This document shows, piece by piece, positions 11,696 through 23,747 of a stretch of 64,000 bases of DNA. The notes beneath the pieces were generated by a model, which saw only the letters and a list, made by a program, of their open reading frames with translations, ran no database searches and was not told the origin of the DNA. The translations under genes and the position numbers were made by a program. Numbering within the stretch: the first letter of the stretch is position 1; the number at the start of each line of letters is the position of its first letter. The DNA is taken from the NCBI GenBank assembly GCA_017163975.1, contig JAFFSR010000395.1, positions 70,001 to 134,000 of the forward strand. Direction: 5' to 3'. This DNA is from Anastatus disparis. Taxonomy: Eukaryota; Arthropoda; Insecta; Hymenoptera; Eupelmidae.

Positions 11696-12213
11696 GTAAT
11701 ATTACTGTCAAACTTTACAGGAAGTCCACGATTTTTAACCTTTAGACCGCCAGGATGTGAAAAAAAACGAAAAGTCGATTTTCCCTACAGAAAAGTGTTC
11801 TGAGGCCTACTAGGTAGGACCCTATCAAGGGTGGATATGCGAGTCAAGGGTGCGCGCTATATGACGTAATCCCGGCGGTCTAGAGGTTGAAACAAAATTA
11901 CATTGACTCAATGACACTTGTAAATCATCGTGGTAAACCTGACCTTTTTGTAACTATGACCTGTAACCCACATTGGAAAGAAATAAATGAAAACTTAAAA
12001 ATTTATGAAGATGCAATACATATTATAACAAAAGTATTTTATCAAAAAGTAGAAGAATTCAAAAATTTAGTAATAAAAAAGGGAATATTAGGAAAATGTA
12101 TTGCATATAGTTATGTAATTAAATTTCAAAAACGAGGATTACCGCATATGCATATGTTGTTACTCTTAGATAAAAATGAGAAATTTGACATTTCCAAAAA
12201 AGATATAGACTAA
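11696..12213 (+). pseudogene. Helitron Rep fragment 1
   Basis: Rolling-circle replication initiator domain of a Helitron helicase-like protein. The upstream piece (11696-11734) reads like the Rep motif VILLSNFTGSPRF. The MITE 11739-11886 then interrupts, and the frame resumes from 11887 to 12213 with the KPDLFVTMTCNPHW motif and the HUH motif GLPHMHMLLLL (His-x-His intact, about 12140). Leaving out the MITE and one TTAA copy keeps a single continuous frame across the junction. The catalytic Tyr region and the Pif1 helicase are missing: after 12213 the sequence turns into simple repeats. Confidence 0.85.
11739..11886. mobile_element. TTAA MITE (148 bp) inside Helitron Rep
   Basis: Ends are CCTTTAGACCGCCAGG and an inverted match CCCGGCGGTCTAGAGG. 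Flanks are TTAA (11735-11738) and TTGA (11887-11890). It contains ATATGACGTAAT near its right end, which matches ATATGGCGTCAT in the sister element at 32249-32386. Confidence 0.85.
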
Positions 12214-12365
12214 AAAAATATTGGACCTAAAAAAATATAAGACCCAAAAAAAGAGTTTAAGAAAATATAAGGATAAAAAAGGCCCAAAAAATGGGCATTG
12301 AATAAAAATATAGGGCCCAAAATAATATAAAACCCAAAAAAATATGGCCCAAAATGAAGCTTATG
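12214..12365 (+). repeat. Degenerate GACCCAAAAAAATATAA array
   Basis: Repeated words such as GGCCCAAAA, AAAAATATA and GACCCAAAAAAA follow directly after the Rep fragment. Low complexity, non-coding. Confidence 0.7.
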
Positions 12366-12377
12366 ACTAATGAGTAC

Positions 12378-13454
12378 CAGAGTTGTAAATGAGGAAATGG
12401 TTTTTCATTTGAAATAGTCAAGTAATTGAAAATGCTCGCACCATTTACCACTTACAGAGCAAGTAAATGGTAAATGCTCGCACCATTTACCATTTACAGA
12501 GCAAGTAAATGGTAAATGGTCGGACCATTTACTAGTTACTGAGTAAGTAAACGGTGAATGGTCGAACCATTTACCAGTTACTGGGTAAGTGAATGAAAAT
12601 GGTGAAACGATTTACCAGTTACTAAGTGAGCAAATGGTGAATAATCAGACCATTTCCAGTTTCTTGCTCCGTAACTGGGAACTGGTAAGACTATTTAGCA
12701 TTTACTTGCTCTGTAAATGGTAAATGGTCCGACCATTTATCATTTACTCACCCACTAACTGGTAAATGGTCTGACCATTTCCAGTTACAGGCTCTGTAAC
12801 TGGGAACTGGTTAGACTATTTACCATTTACTTGCTCTGCAAATGGTAAATGGTCCGATCATTTCCAGTTACTTGCTCTGTAACTGGGAACTGGTTAGACC
12901 ATTTACCATTTACTTGCTCTGTAAATGGTAAATGGTCTAACCATTTACCATTTACTCACCCAGTAACTGGTAAATGGTCCAACCATTTACCAGTAACTAG
13001 TAAATGGTCCAACCATTTACCAGTTACCCACCCGGTAACTGCTAACTGCTTGATTTGACCATTTACCTGTTTTCCACCCGGTAACTGCCAACTAATTGAT
13101 TCGGCTAGTTACTCACCCAGTAACTGCGAACTGGTTCAACCATTTTCAGTTTCTCACCCAGTAACTGGTAAATGGTCCGACTATTTACCATTTACTTACC
13201 CAGTAACTGGAAAATGGTCCGACCATGTACCATTTACTCACTGAGCAACTGGTAAATGACCCGACCATTTACAATTTACTCATCCACTAACTGGTAAATG
13301 GTCCGACTATTTCCAGTTCCTTGCTCTGTAACTGGGAACTGGTGAGACCATTTACCATTTACCATTTTCTTGCTCTGTAAATGGTAAATAGTGCGAGCAT
13401 TTTCAATCACTTGATTATTTCAAATGAAAAACCATTTCCTCATTTACAACTCTG
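12378..13454. repeat. Foldback built from AAATGGT/ACCATTTAC words
   Basis: About 18 irregular units combine CCATTTACCA, GTAACTGGTAAATGGTC and CTTGCTCTGTAA. Both ends carry the inverted sequence CAGAGTTGTAAATGAGGAAA, so the block is a closed foldback. Its right flank ATTCATAC matches the left flank ATGAGTAC at 5 of 8 positions. Related words close the element at 18545-18713. Confidence 0.85.
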
Positions 13455-15743
13455 ATTCATACGATGCAATACATACTGTTCCAAATACTCGCGATATATA
13501 TATATATATATATACATATATATGAATTTTGTGAATACGGCGTGCGCAAACCCGAGAAGCATCTGGAACAAAGTCGATGTATTAGAAAAGTACAAAAAAA
13601 AGATACTCTTGTGTCTTTTGCGCTAAACGATTGTGAGGACTTAATAATAACGGATTTTACTTTTTTCAAAATCACCACTGTCAACTTCACTGTAATCCTT
13701 CGAGTCACAAAGGCGATTATTCTAGAGCCAACATTTCATTTCTGGCAGGTAAGATGAAAATATTTAATCCTTTACTATGAATTTTATAAATTAAAATTAT
13801 TTTCATTATTTAAATAAGATTAAAAGTATTATTTCTAAATAAATTTAAAGTATTATTTTCATTGTTAAAATATGTTAAAATAAATTGTTCCGTTTTTAAT
13901 AAAATTTGTAATAATTGAAAATAGATTAAAAAATAAATAAGGAAAAATTTTATTTCCAATCAACTTATTATTTCTTAATGAAGGAAATAATATTTGTAAT
14001 TTAATCTATTCTGAATATATATTCCAACCATATAAATTTTTATTATCATAGACGATCTTAGGCTCCTATTCATAGACCTAACTTAAGTACCGGTTGTTAC
14101 TTGAACGTAATTCTGTCTTTATCTGTCCATAATAAGAATAAAAGACAGATGATACAAACGTTACTTGATTCAATAGCTACACTAGAAAAAAAATTTATTA
14201 GTAACGAAAAAATTTTTCTTATATCGAATATATTGTTTCGGGTAATCGGTGAAATATTTTTGTTATCAATATCATTTATTCCATCAGTGAAAATAAAATT
14301 TTTAAATATCAATATAATATATCTCAAGATACATAAGATATTTTTTGAACTTAACGATATCTCACACTGGAAATTATTAATTTTCTTTTAAATTTATATC
14401 TCTTAATGTCAAAATGAAAATCATATCGAATAATTAAAATAAAATTTTGTTCCTTCGATAAAATATGTTAATGAATATAAAAAATATTGCGTATCAATTA
14501 ATTTCTGCGTACCAAATAGAAGTAACTATTCATTGAATAAATATTATTTTTATTTAAAAATATATTTTAATTTTTGAAGCCTGAAAAATAATTTTTTTAG
14601 AAGAATATATTATTTTGAAAACATGAAACATCACTTTCAAGCATGGAAATAATTTGTTACAAGTAAATTTAAAATATTAGTTCAAGTAAATGTTTTAACA
14701 AATTTAAGTTTCTTTTCTGCAATATAAATTTCAATTTTTTTCTAATTACTGAAACTGTTTTGATTCAAAGAATTATTTTTTTATTCGAAAAAATATTTCT
14801 TTAAAACAGTTAAATGTTGATTTTAATTAAAATTTATTTTTTGTAATTATGTTTATAAATAATTGTTGTGAAATTTTTTTTTTACTGAAATATACGTTTT
14901 TAATCAAAATAATAATTACTTTATTAAAATGAGAAAGTTTTATAGTTATATTTTCTTCATTCTGACAATTATTATGTTTCAATTCAAAATCGTCTTTTTA
15001 ATGTAAAGAAATTTAATAAATTACACCACTTTTTTGCACTAACAAACATTCTGATGTTGAAAAGAGATAGCTTTATCGAAGTCATGAACTAATTTGTTTT
15101 ATTTAAAAATTATGTATTTGGATTAAAAAATTATTTGACGTAAGATATTTTTTTCATTCTTATATAAAAATTATTTTAAATAAATATTACATTTTTTTAA
15201 TAAAAAAATTTAGCATTGTTTTTAAGAAAGTCTTACTGACTTTCAACACTATTTTGGAAGTAACTAATTTCTCAAAGTTAAAATAGTATATTGGAAATGA
15301 AATTTCATTTCTTTAATATGAAAGGACAAAGATGAGCGACCTGCTCTAGGATGAATTTAGAACAAATGTGCCTGTTTTTTTTTTTAATATCTTACAAATC
15401 ATACATGTTTTTGATTAACAATCATTGATTATTTTATTATTCACTAATGTCAAATTATTTTTTTCTCTTATGCTATATTATTGAAAAAATCAATAATTTA
15501 TAAAAAAAATTATGTCTTTTTATTACTATATAGTTTTTGAATAACACTAATTTAAAAATTCGTTTCATGACACAATATATAATGAAGTTGAGATTTTGAT
15601 TCGAAAAGGACAAAAATAAATGACCTATTACAAAACAAAATGTTTAATGGTTTGCTTTAGACCTATACTTTATCGATCAAATATAGTTTGAAAATAAATT
15701 TCTTTTTTTTTTCATATGAATAAATATCAGAATTGTTTGTAAT
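13455..15743. other. A+T-rich filler with one MITE end
   Basis: No supported gene. The open frames at 13457-13757 are short and overlap a (TA)n run (13494-13522). GGCTCCTATTCATAGACC at about 14063, preceded by TTA, resembles one end of the Harbinger-like MITE at 22084-22213; a clear partner end is not seen. Confidence 0.45.
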
Positions 15744-16361
15744 CCCTAGCGGAAATATAAAATGTTTAAAAATATTTAAAACTGTTCAAAACTGTTTAAA
15801 ACTGTTTATAAGTTCGAAATTTAGGATATTTAAAACAGTTATAAACAGTTTTAAACATTTTCAAACACTTTCAAAAAGTTTTGAAAATTTCGAAATGATT
15901 TTAAACAGTGTTGAATAGTTTTGAATTTTTTATGTTTAAAAGTAATAGATTATTTTAAATATTAAAAATATTTCAAAACAATTTTAAATCAATATAAACT
16001 ATTTTTTATTAACTTGAACAGTTCTGAATGGTTTTAAAAAGTTTTGAACACCTACATTTTTAAACAGTTTCAAAAAGTTTCAAAAATTTCGAAATGATTT
16101 CAAACAGTGTTTCATAATTTTGTCTTTGTAAAAATTTTATTATATATATTAAAATTTTTATAATATATAAGAGAAAATGTTCACTTTAGTTTAAAATTAT
16201 TCTGTACTGCTCAAAACTGTTCAAAAATGTTGAAAACTTTTTATAACTGTTTTAAATGTCAAAAATTTCACACTTATAAACTATTTCGAACAGTTTTAAA
16301 CAGTTTTTAATAATTCAAAACTATTTTAAACAGTAATGCACATTTTATATTTCCACTAGGG
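15744..16361. mobile_element. Foldback element with AAACTGTTTAAA words
   Basis: Ends CCCTAGCGGAAATATAAAAT and inverted CCCTAGTGGAAATATAAAAT bound 618 bp filled with the words TTTAAACAGTTTTAAA, GTTTCAAAAAGTTT and variants on both strands. No coding capacity. Confidence 0.75.
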
Positions 16362-16561
16362 ATTGGAGATATCATCTTCTCCTCTATTTTATTGACAGTG
16401 AGTCTCTTGATCGCTGTGGACTGAGACCCGTAATTTTTATTGGCCAGGGACAATTTTGAATTGGTTTTTCCTGGTCTCCTAATTCTATTTCACAAAGAAA
16501 AATTCAGAAATATTATTTCAAAATTTTCCCAGAGACTAAACTTCGGTCTACTACAGCCTTA

Positions 16562-16805
16562 GAGCATATACTACTGGAGGCAGCTTCAAATGCGCCGTGC
16601 GCGTGGTTAAGTTGAGAGAGAGAAAGGTATATTAAGGTTGACAGATATCTCTTTTTCTCCGGCACGTAATTGGTTTGTTTCGTTCCCTACTCCCTTATCA
16701 CATGACTGAGAGATAGAGATAGCTATCAACCTTAGTATATTTTTCTCTTTCTTAGCCTAACCACGCGCACGGTGCATTCAGAGCTGCCTCCAGTAGTATA
16801 TGCTC
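16562..16805. mobile_element. TA-flanked MITE, GAGCATATACT family
   Basis: Inverted arms of about 100 bp start GAGCATATACTACTGGAGGC at both ends, flanked by TA. The TA target points to a Tc1/mariner-type transposase. A relative lies at 26572-26796. Confidence 0.8.
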
Positions 16806-16949
16806 TAAGACTACAGCATGAGCCAAGAGCCTTAGCCCCTGCGCTACCACCGATTGTACTTATAGGTATGAACTTATTTTAAATAAATGAGATTCGGAAG
16901 AGTAAATATGTATAAATTTCAAGAACAAGCCGAGAAAAATCATCCCTAC

Positions 16950-17215
16950 TGAAAATTTTGTATGAGCTCTCATGTGGGATCTCATATGAAATCGCCTATG
17001 AAATCTCATACATATTCTTTGAAATTTGAAAATAAAATAAATATATGTGAGATCTCATGTCAGATCGCACATATATTTATTTTATTTTAAAAATTTAACG
17101 AATATACATTCGATTTCATATGCGATCTCATAGGCGATTTCATGTGATATCTCATATGCAATCTCGTGTGCGATCTCATATGTGATCTCACATGGGAGCT
17201 CTTACATATTTTATT
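16950..17215. repeat. Palindrome of TCTCATATGNGA words
   Basis: Short words (ATCTCATATG, AATCGCCTATGA, GATCTCATGT) are repeated about every 12 bases in both arms of an inverted repeat, centred on AATAAATATATGTG near 17040-17080. Confidence 0.75.
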
Positions 17216-18539
17216 CAATTAAAAAAATTTTTTAAATATATATTCATTACTTTTTTAATTTTTTTGTCTTGTTCTTTAATATTTGACAAATTTTGACATT
17301 AGCTATATTAGTACAATCACTTTAGTTAAAATAAAAAATCCTTTGGAGCTGTTATTTTTTATGAACTTAGATCGCAATTTAGATATCAAAGTTGATAATC
17401 CCAATCTTAAAATACTATAAATTGAAAACTTTTATATAACTTTTTCAGTATAAGATTTTGTTAGATTTCTTTAGTTGCCCGCACTCAAGTTGAATCCTAC
17501 CGATTTTTTTTTTGAAGTGAAAAAAACCTGATTAAATTCACTATTTACTCATAAACTTGAATTAGAAATATTATCAGAAAGGGAAGCTTCATTATGCCCT
17601 TATAATTACACTAATATTATGAATACGTCTTAGAACATTATAATATTATCATACACGATAAATTTAGTGGAGCTATTAGACCCCAAGCATTTTGTCCGGG
17701 GTCAGAAATTCTTATTTTGGCCACTTCAGTTAATTTGTATTGTATTTTATGGTGACACTTTCCAATTAAAGATCAGCTTTTGACCAACTTTACCGATCGA
17801 AAATAGCTAAAAAAGATATTTAGTTTTTATTTATTTTTTTTGGCTCGTTCTTTGAATATTAACAAATTTACACGCTTCTATTTTTCATTTGTTAAAATGA
17901 ATAGATATTCACAAGTAAAAGCAATTCCGATATACATTTTTATTGAAAATAAACGAAATTACTTCTTTCGCTACTTTCGATCAGTAAAAAATGTCTAAAA
18001 CCTCGTCTAAAACTGACCTTTAACATAACGAATAGTATGATAATAAAATATGTGTATTACCTTACTTTTAACGTTTAGACTTACATTGCATACAAATATA
18101 ATTCTTATTATAAAAACTATGTGAAATGTCTGTATGGATATGATTACATATCATGGTTTGAAATTATATTCGAGCACGATTTAACAATTTTTCTGATTAC
18201 GTTAGATTCACAACAGAATTAGTAAAACAAGCAATAAGATTGCGATAATTCTCTAAAATAAAAGTAAAATCAATAATTCTTGAGTTGTAAAAACCTATAT
18301 TATTTAAATCTGTATGATGCAATTGTAAACGATATGTAAAAATAATTTATCAGTATGATAAAAAAAGGTATTAAGTACTAAGTCACTGTCGGTTCATTGA
18401 AGGTAGTTTGTCATAATTTTCTAAGACATAAATAAAGCTGCAACTGTTTTTGCGGTGACATGCAAATTGTATAACAATTGGAAAGACGTGTAATGCCGTA
18501 AATCTAAATCAGATTCAGCGTGCGCCATAGAATGACGCT
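17216..18539. other. No recognisable feature
   Basis: A+T-rich sequence with stops in all frames. I see neither a gene nor an organised repeat. Confidence 0.5.
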
Positions 18540-18889
18540 ATCCATTAACCAGTTACTCACCCAGTAACTGGTAAATGGTACGATCATTTCCAGTTACTTG
18601 CTCTGTAAATGGTAAATGGTCCGACCATTTACCATGCAGTCACTCAGTAACTGGTAAATAGTGCGACCATTTACCAGTTGCTTACTCGGTAAATGGAAAA
18701 ATTTACAACCCTGATGAGTACTAATTATATAGGGCCTATTAAACAATTGCTACTCTTATTACCAAAAGATAAGACACATTAAAAAAATGCGGTGAATCGG
18801 AGAAACAGAAATAAAGAAATATAATATCGGATAGGATTTTTGAATTGTTGGTAGCATGTCATTTATTGCATGTGATGTTATGTTGTAGG

Positions 18890-19318
18890 CATTAACTGAA
18901 GTATTTAATGCCAAGTTTTAAATGTTTTCTGGTAAACCAGAATCATATATGAGGGCTCTTACCTTCTTTTGTACAGTTTGATTAAACCTTTCTGCAACTC
19001 CATTGTGCTGAGACGTGTCTGTGCAAGCAAATTGAGTTTCTGAACCCACTCTTTCTTCTTAAGTATATCCACCTGTATACTCAGTGCCTTGATCTGTTCT
19101 TAAATAGCACACTTTTGAATGTATTATTTGCAAAAGTTCTGTCGCTTTATGCCTAACTTAACTGTCTTAAATGGCAATTTCTTAAACTTTGCAATCATAC
19201 ACACTTCACAGTCTTTCAACGTATTATCAAATACAGCCTGTTTTAATATTTTGATATTTGGAAATTTTAACTGTAGCTTTCTTAAATAATCAACTGAAGC
19301 AAGTAGTATAGGTACCAC
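18890..19318 (-). pseudogene. Ty1/copia integrase fragment
   Basis: Read on the minus strand, the piece starts with a gag-pre-integrase-like zinc segment (CEVCMIAKFKKLPF, about 19200-19160). After a frame change it continues into the integrase core with RTDQGTEYTGG (about 19080) and the later [13 protein letters not shown] motif (about 18990), which carries the catalytic Glu. These motifs are typical of copia integrases, which insert the cDNA. The upstream end of the fragment falls on the MITE at 19311-19493. No LTRs, reverse transcriptase or RNase H are nearby. Confidence 0.8.
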
Positions 19319-19493
19319 TATGAAGCGTCATAACAAACCCTCACTCCTGGCCCCTCCCAGAGGTGAATGACTTCTGAGCGGCGTCAGGAGCGAGATGACC
19401 CACTATGACATCATAATTCATATAAATATATATATTATGATATCATGTGAGGGTGGGTCGGTGGAGTTTGTTGAAACACTTCATAGTGGTACC
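19311..19493. mobile_element. TA-flanked MITE, GGTACCACTATGAAG family
   Basis: Inverted ends GGTACCACTATGAAG at both sides, with TA at 19309-19310 and 19494-19495. It sits at the upstream edge of the copia integrase fragment. A diverged relative is at 40718-40828. Confidence 0.8.
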
Positions 19494-19850
19494 TAGATTT
19501 AAAAAAACACACGCACACACATTTTTCATTAAAAAAAAATATATATAACGTTTTAAAAATATATAAATTAAAAAAAAAGGTACTTGCCATTTTCCTTATA
19601 GTTTATTCGACCTAATAGTTTTTTTAGATACAGTTTTTTAACACAGTTTTTTTTTTAATACTTCCACTCAATTAGTTTTTTAAACGTTGTTTTTTAGTTT
19701 TTAAACATAAGTTTTAAAAACTTTTTTTTAAATACAGTTTTTATTTTTGAAGCACTATTTTTAAAACACAGTTTTTCGAGTTTTTTATATTCTTAATACG
19801 TTAAACACAATTCAATATTCACAAACAAATAAACAGCGATTTTTTACCAT

Positions 19851-21782
19851 TTATAAAAATACTTCAGTATTCTTAGATACATTTAACTTTTCTATTATAC
19901 TTGTGCTAATCATTCTTTCGCTGCCTATGTACGTGATATAAGATAACTTGAATACCTTTTCAGTTTGCGAAGTAACAATATTTTGTAAATATTCTAACAC
20001 AGTTTCGGAACAACCAGGGTAAACGATTTGTTCAAGAATTTGTACGAAGGGTTGAATGCTTAAATATTTTATAATTTGCAAAATAACACCCTTAGAACAT
20101 TTGATCGCACTAAGTAGTTTGTGATTTGCAGACTCAAATGGAAATGTTGAGTGTGCCCACAGTGGACCCCAATTGTAGATACTTTTGAGTAAATGCAACA
20201 ATAGATGAAGATTATATGTCGCCACATTTATGGAGTATAGATTTTCAGCTTCAGATACAAACGTATGCAATAATTCACTTGTAATTAAATTCTGTTAACG
20301 TAATGTTCATTTGTAGACAAATGTGCAACGCTTGTACTAATAATGACCAATGACGTAACCAATTTTTATTTTTTATTTTCATTGACAAAAGAGGTAAACT
20401 GTAATATAAAACCCAGTTCTCCCATTCTCGGGCTTTCTTTTAATGGTTCTTTCTTTTAATGGTCTCGCTAATCTACATAGTAGATGAGGTACTTTTATTA
20501 TCAAGTATTGATCCAGTTCATTAATATCATCTTTTGAAATGGTATTCAATAAATATTCAGTAAATTGCGTACTAACACCTGCTAAGATGCAGTGCATGTA
20601 ATCGGGGGTGCAACCATTTATAATATCAAAATATCGCTAAAAAATAAAGGTAAAGCATTTTTAATTCCAAAAACAGCAGTCTTTGTACGGAGGGCTTCTT
20701 GTGCAAAGGTTATGGTATTGTCCTGGTTCCTTTCGTCTGCAGGTGGATTTAAAAATGGGTATCTTATACTTTTCGCAGCGTATACCCCGGGATGTAGACA
20801 CCAGTTGCATCCGCGGTAACCATTAAACTGCACTGAACCATTCATAGAAGCTCGAGCTACAGTGCTACATAAGATATTAATATATATATACAGTTTAATA
20901 TACTGCTCTTAATTTTTTATTGTACATGGTATACCTAATGTAGCTATGTAATTCATTTCCTTAAAAAAAATTTCTAAAAAAAACACTTATTTCTGGTTTA
21001 CTTTTACCAAACCACAATCCTGTTACAATTATATTCTTTAGCCTATCTTGTATTAGCAGTTCATTTAAAATAAGATAAATTGGCCATATTGAAAAGTTGG
21101 ATGACTCAAACACTGGTGCACCGTCGGTATTAAGAATAGTGGTTACGTAAGTATGTCGATCGCTAACTGACACGTTTTTTAAAAACTTTCTGTAAAGTTT
21201 TCCATCATATATATCGTTGATTTGATTCTTTTCATGCGATCTTTCTTTTACAATGTATACATAATAATCTTCGTAAGTTTGTATATAATCTCTAACTGCA
21301 TTTGATGGCTCAATTATTGCAAAGAAACATGCACTTAATGGATTAGAAACATCGATTATTTTACCACAATTGTCACATATGATAAAATCCTGCAAATCTT
21401 GAAATCTGCCCATATATTTCGAGCAAATGGGACAAACACTATGAAGTACTGCCGTGTCTTTATGATTTAGTAACTGATCCATTCTATAGCGAGTTTCAGG
21501 TAATATTTGTTTCCCACATATAAAATTTACCATTCTTAGTAAACCTGACATGGCTGAGAATGTTAAATTATGTTGTAATTAAAATTTCAGAGCTAGAAGA
21601 AGCAATTCACACGGCCTATGTTCAATAGTGGTTGAAATAATATCAAAAAATCAAGACTGAGCCTTTAGCTCATCAATACCTTTAATCTTATTTTTTTTTG
21701 TAAAAGTTCAATAATTTCTGATTCTTCGTCACTGCTGTACAATTCATTTTCATTGATATTGCCATTTTCGATATTATCAATC
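19851..21782 (-). pseudogene. CACTA (EnSpm) transposase, tnp2-like, multi-exon remnant
   Basis: The minus strand holds a run of exon-like frames in transposase order. First is a short acidic piece (21782-21660). Next, 196 codons (21551-20961) with a Cys-x2-Cys ... Cys-x2-Cys zinc segment (CPICSKYMGRF, CDNCGK) and the signature region DGAPVFESSNFSIWP and LWFGKSKPEI. Then 76 codons with SVQFNGYRGCNWCLHPG (20845-20618), a middle piece (20597-20379), and 139 codons with WGPLWAHSTFPFESANHKLL (20270-19851). These match tnp2-family transposases of CACTA elements as I know them. A GT-AG intron between 20960 and about 20870 is plausible. Frames change several times and no CACTA termini were found, so it is treated as a remnant. 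Confidence 0.75.
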
Positions 21783-22083
21783 TAAAATATATATTTAATT
21801 ATTACAGAATTGTAATTTTATTGAAGTGTTATTGATAATGAGGTAAAAGTACCAAACGGCGGCCCTTGCTTAAAAGTTGTTCACTAACGAGAATTTTTTT
21901 ATTTTTAAGCTCTTAGTTCATATTTAGATTATAATAAACATTACAAACTATTTTTGGCTATGTACCATTATTTAATTTATGAAGAAATATTTTTAAAATG
22001 TTTTTTAAGCAACAAAGAATGAAGTTTAACTTGTACGAATTTTGACCGGACGAGTGGCAATGCTTTTCGTAAGCAATCACTAA

Positions 22084-22213
22084 GGCTGGAATTCATAAAT
22101 CTAACTTAATTAGTGATTGCTATTAAAATCTCATTCGATCTTTGTCTCTTTAATGATGAAAAAAAAGACAGATGATATAACCGTTACTTAAATTGGTTCT
22201 ATGAATTCCAGTC
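22084..22213. mobile_element. Harbinger-like MITE (130 bp)
   Basis: Inverted ends GGCTGGAATTCATA and GACTGGAATTCATA are flanked by direct TAA repeats (22081-22083, 22214-22216), the 3-bp target of PIF/Harbinger elements. Relatives: a partial end near 14063 and a copy at 26275-26388. Confidence 0.7.
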
Positions 22214-22327
22214 TAAGAAAAAGCCTTTTTAAGAAAAGGCCGGATTCGCTGTCCTTTTTTAATCATTTTTTTTGTTATTTACTCAAGTATTAATCAATGT
22301 ATCTGCAAATTGGAGCTAGAGTACAAT

Positions 22328-22510
22328 AGATATTAGTATTATGAATATTTATGCACAAGAACAAAAAATTCTACCGCATTGTTTTTAAGAAAAGTGAGGA
22401 ACGGTAAAGTAAAAGGTTTTGTTTATAATATTTTTGCGTTCTTTAATTTTCTCAAAAAATGCGGTAGAATTTTTTATTTTGTACATCAATATTCATAATA
22501 CTAATATCTA
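22328..22510. repeat. Palindromic element with GCGGTAGAATTTTTT arms
   Basis: The left arm (ATAGATATTAGTATTATGAA ... AAAAAATTCTACCGCA) and right arm are inverted copies about 75 bp long. Non-coding. Confidence 0.75.
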
Positions 22511-22511
22511 T

Positions 22512-22595
22512 TTCGTCATACCCTGGCCGAAAGTACCACTTTCGCCCCGGCTGTGAAAAACGAAAGTGGTATTTTCGGCCTGGGTATGGCGAAAA
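22512..22595. repeat. Short hairpin CATACCCTGGCCGAAAGTAC
   Basis: Arms of about 31 bp with few mismatches flank a 17-base loop (CCCCGGCTGTGAAAAA region). It abuts the preceding palindrome. Confidence 0.75.
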
Positions 22596-22599
22596 ATAG

Positions 22600-23746
22600 C
22601 ATACTCACCATGAGAGGTAAAATGGCGACCCTATAGTACATGTTTGCTATCGTCGCCTCCGACTTAGGTGGCAATTTACATGTGCTGCTATGGACTCGCC
22701 AGTTCTTTACCTCCCTCGGTGAGTAATATCCCTGTTAAAAAAATGATGAATCACCTGATTTATCAGGTGAATTTTCAATAATTCAAATGAAAATTAAATG
22801 ATCAGAAAAGAAATGTTAACTTAAATTATATACAAGAGATAAAAATCAAAATTAAGAATAAATAATATTATTATGTGAAATAAAATTTTTGGGTCATAAA
22901 ATGAGTATAAAAAAAATATTAATTTGTTTATTTTAATAAAAAAGAAATTTTTTATTTATGAAAATAAAATGTGAATTTTAGATATAGGAAAGAAACAGTA
23001 GTGTAATTTAAAATAAAATATCAAAAGAAGGAATTATAAATTTGAATAACATGAAAGAGAGAAAGATTAAAACTAAAAATAAATATTATTATGTAAAATG
23101 AAAAATTTTGTGGTGTTATGTTATATGCAAAGAAAAAAGATTTATTTATTTATTCTTGTAACAGACAAAGATTTTATTTATGATTTTTTGTAAAATGCAA
23201 AACAACTTAGGCTTAAAAACACATACATTCACGCAGATGCACATTGATTAAAGGTTTTTTAAAGAAGATTATTATCTAATAAAATAATAAATGTTAATAA
23301 AAAATATAGCGTGCAAAAATAGTTTATATTTCAACTGTGTAATATTTCGTAAATAGATGGATTGGATGTCACATAATTAAAGCAAACTTCAGACAGTTGT
23401 CAAAGCTAATGAAATTTTTAATAAAATATTTTTATTCAAAATTTTAAGTGTAAAGATAATCAGCTTAAGAGAATTATTTAACTTCACTGGATCAATACAA
23501 AATAATGGCACACTGCCTGATAATATATCAAAGATTTGTTCATTTCTTTGAGCTTCTTCTGATGTAAAACCGCAACCATCATTAATAGCTATTGCTGACT
23601 AGGGTAAATGAAAAAATATATTTTGCTGTATAGAGAAAAATAAACAATTTATTTTTAAAAAGTTATAACTATCAATTGGTTTCAAATATTGTTTTTAAAT
23701 AATGAAAAAAGTTATTATATTTGTTTCCTTAGTTTATTTTATGAGA
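22600..23746. other. Mostly featureless; one possible exon
   Basis: A+T-rich. On the minus strand, about 23603-23393 stays open for roughly 70 codons (it includes DGCGFTSEEAQRNEQIFDIL) without an ATG. It might be an exon of an unknown gene or an older transposon. No family is recognised. Confidence 0.3.
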
Positions 23747-23747
23747 G

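Larger units (their letters stand above)
12378..18713. mobile_element. 6.3-kb hAT-like composite insertion
   Basis: The left end starts CAGAGTTGTAAATGAGG and the right end finishes ATTTACAACCCTG, which are inverted matches. The eight bases before the left end (12370-12377) and after the right end (18714-18721) are both ATGAGTAC, a perfect 8-bp target duplication as made by hAT transposases. No transposase is seen. The left kilobase is itself a complete foldback; the rest is A+T-rich DNA with several smaller palindromic elements. It may be one large non-autonomous element that was later invaded, or captured DNA between two related short elements. Confidence 0.65.

Noticed and set aside
12378..13454. 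Regularly spaced repeats resembling a CRISPR array
   Set aside because: Words vary in length and orientation, there are no unique spacers of constant size, the block is a closed inverted repeat, and the DNA is eukaryotic.
14097..14391. Open frames on both strands (76 and 96 codons)
   Set aside because: Low-complexity, Ile/Phe/Lys-rich composition expected from A+T-rich DNA; part of the region matches a MITE end.
20592..20819. Plus-strand 75-codon frame
   Set aside because: Shadow of the minus-strand CACTA exon, which has the recognisable motif.
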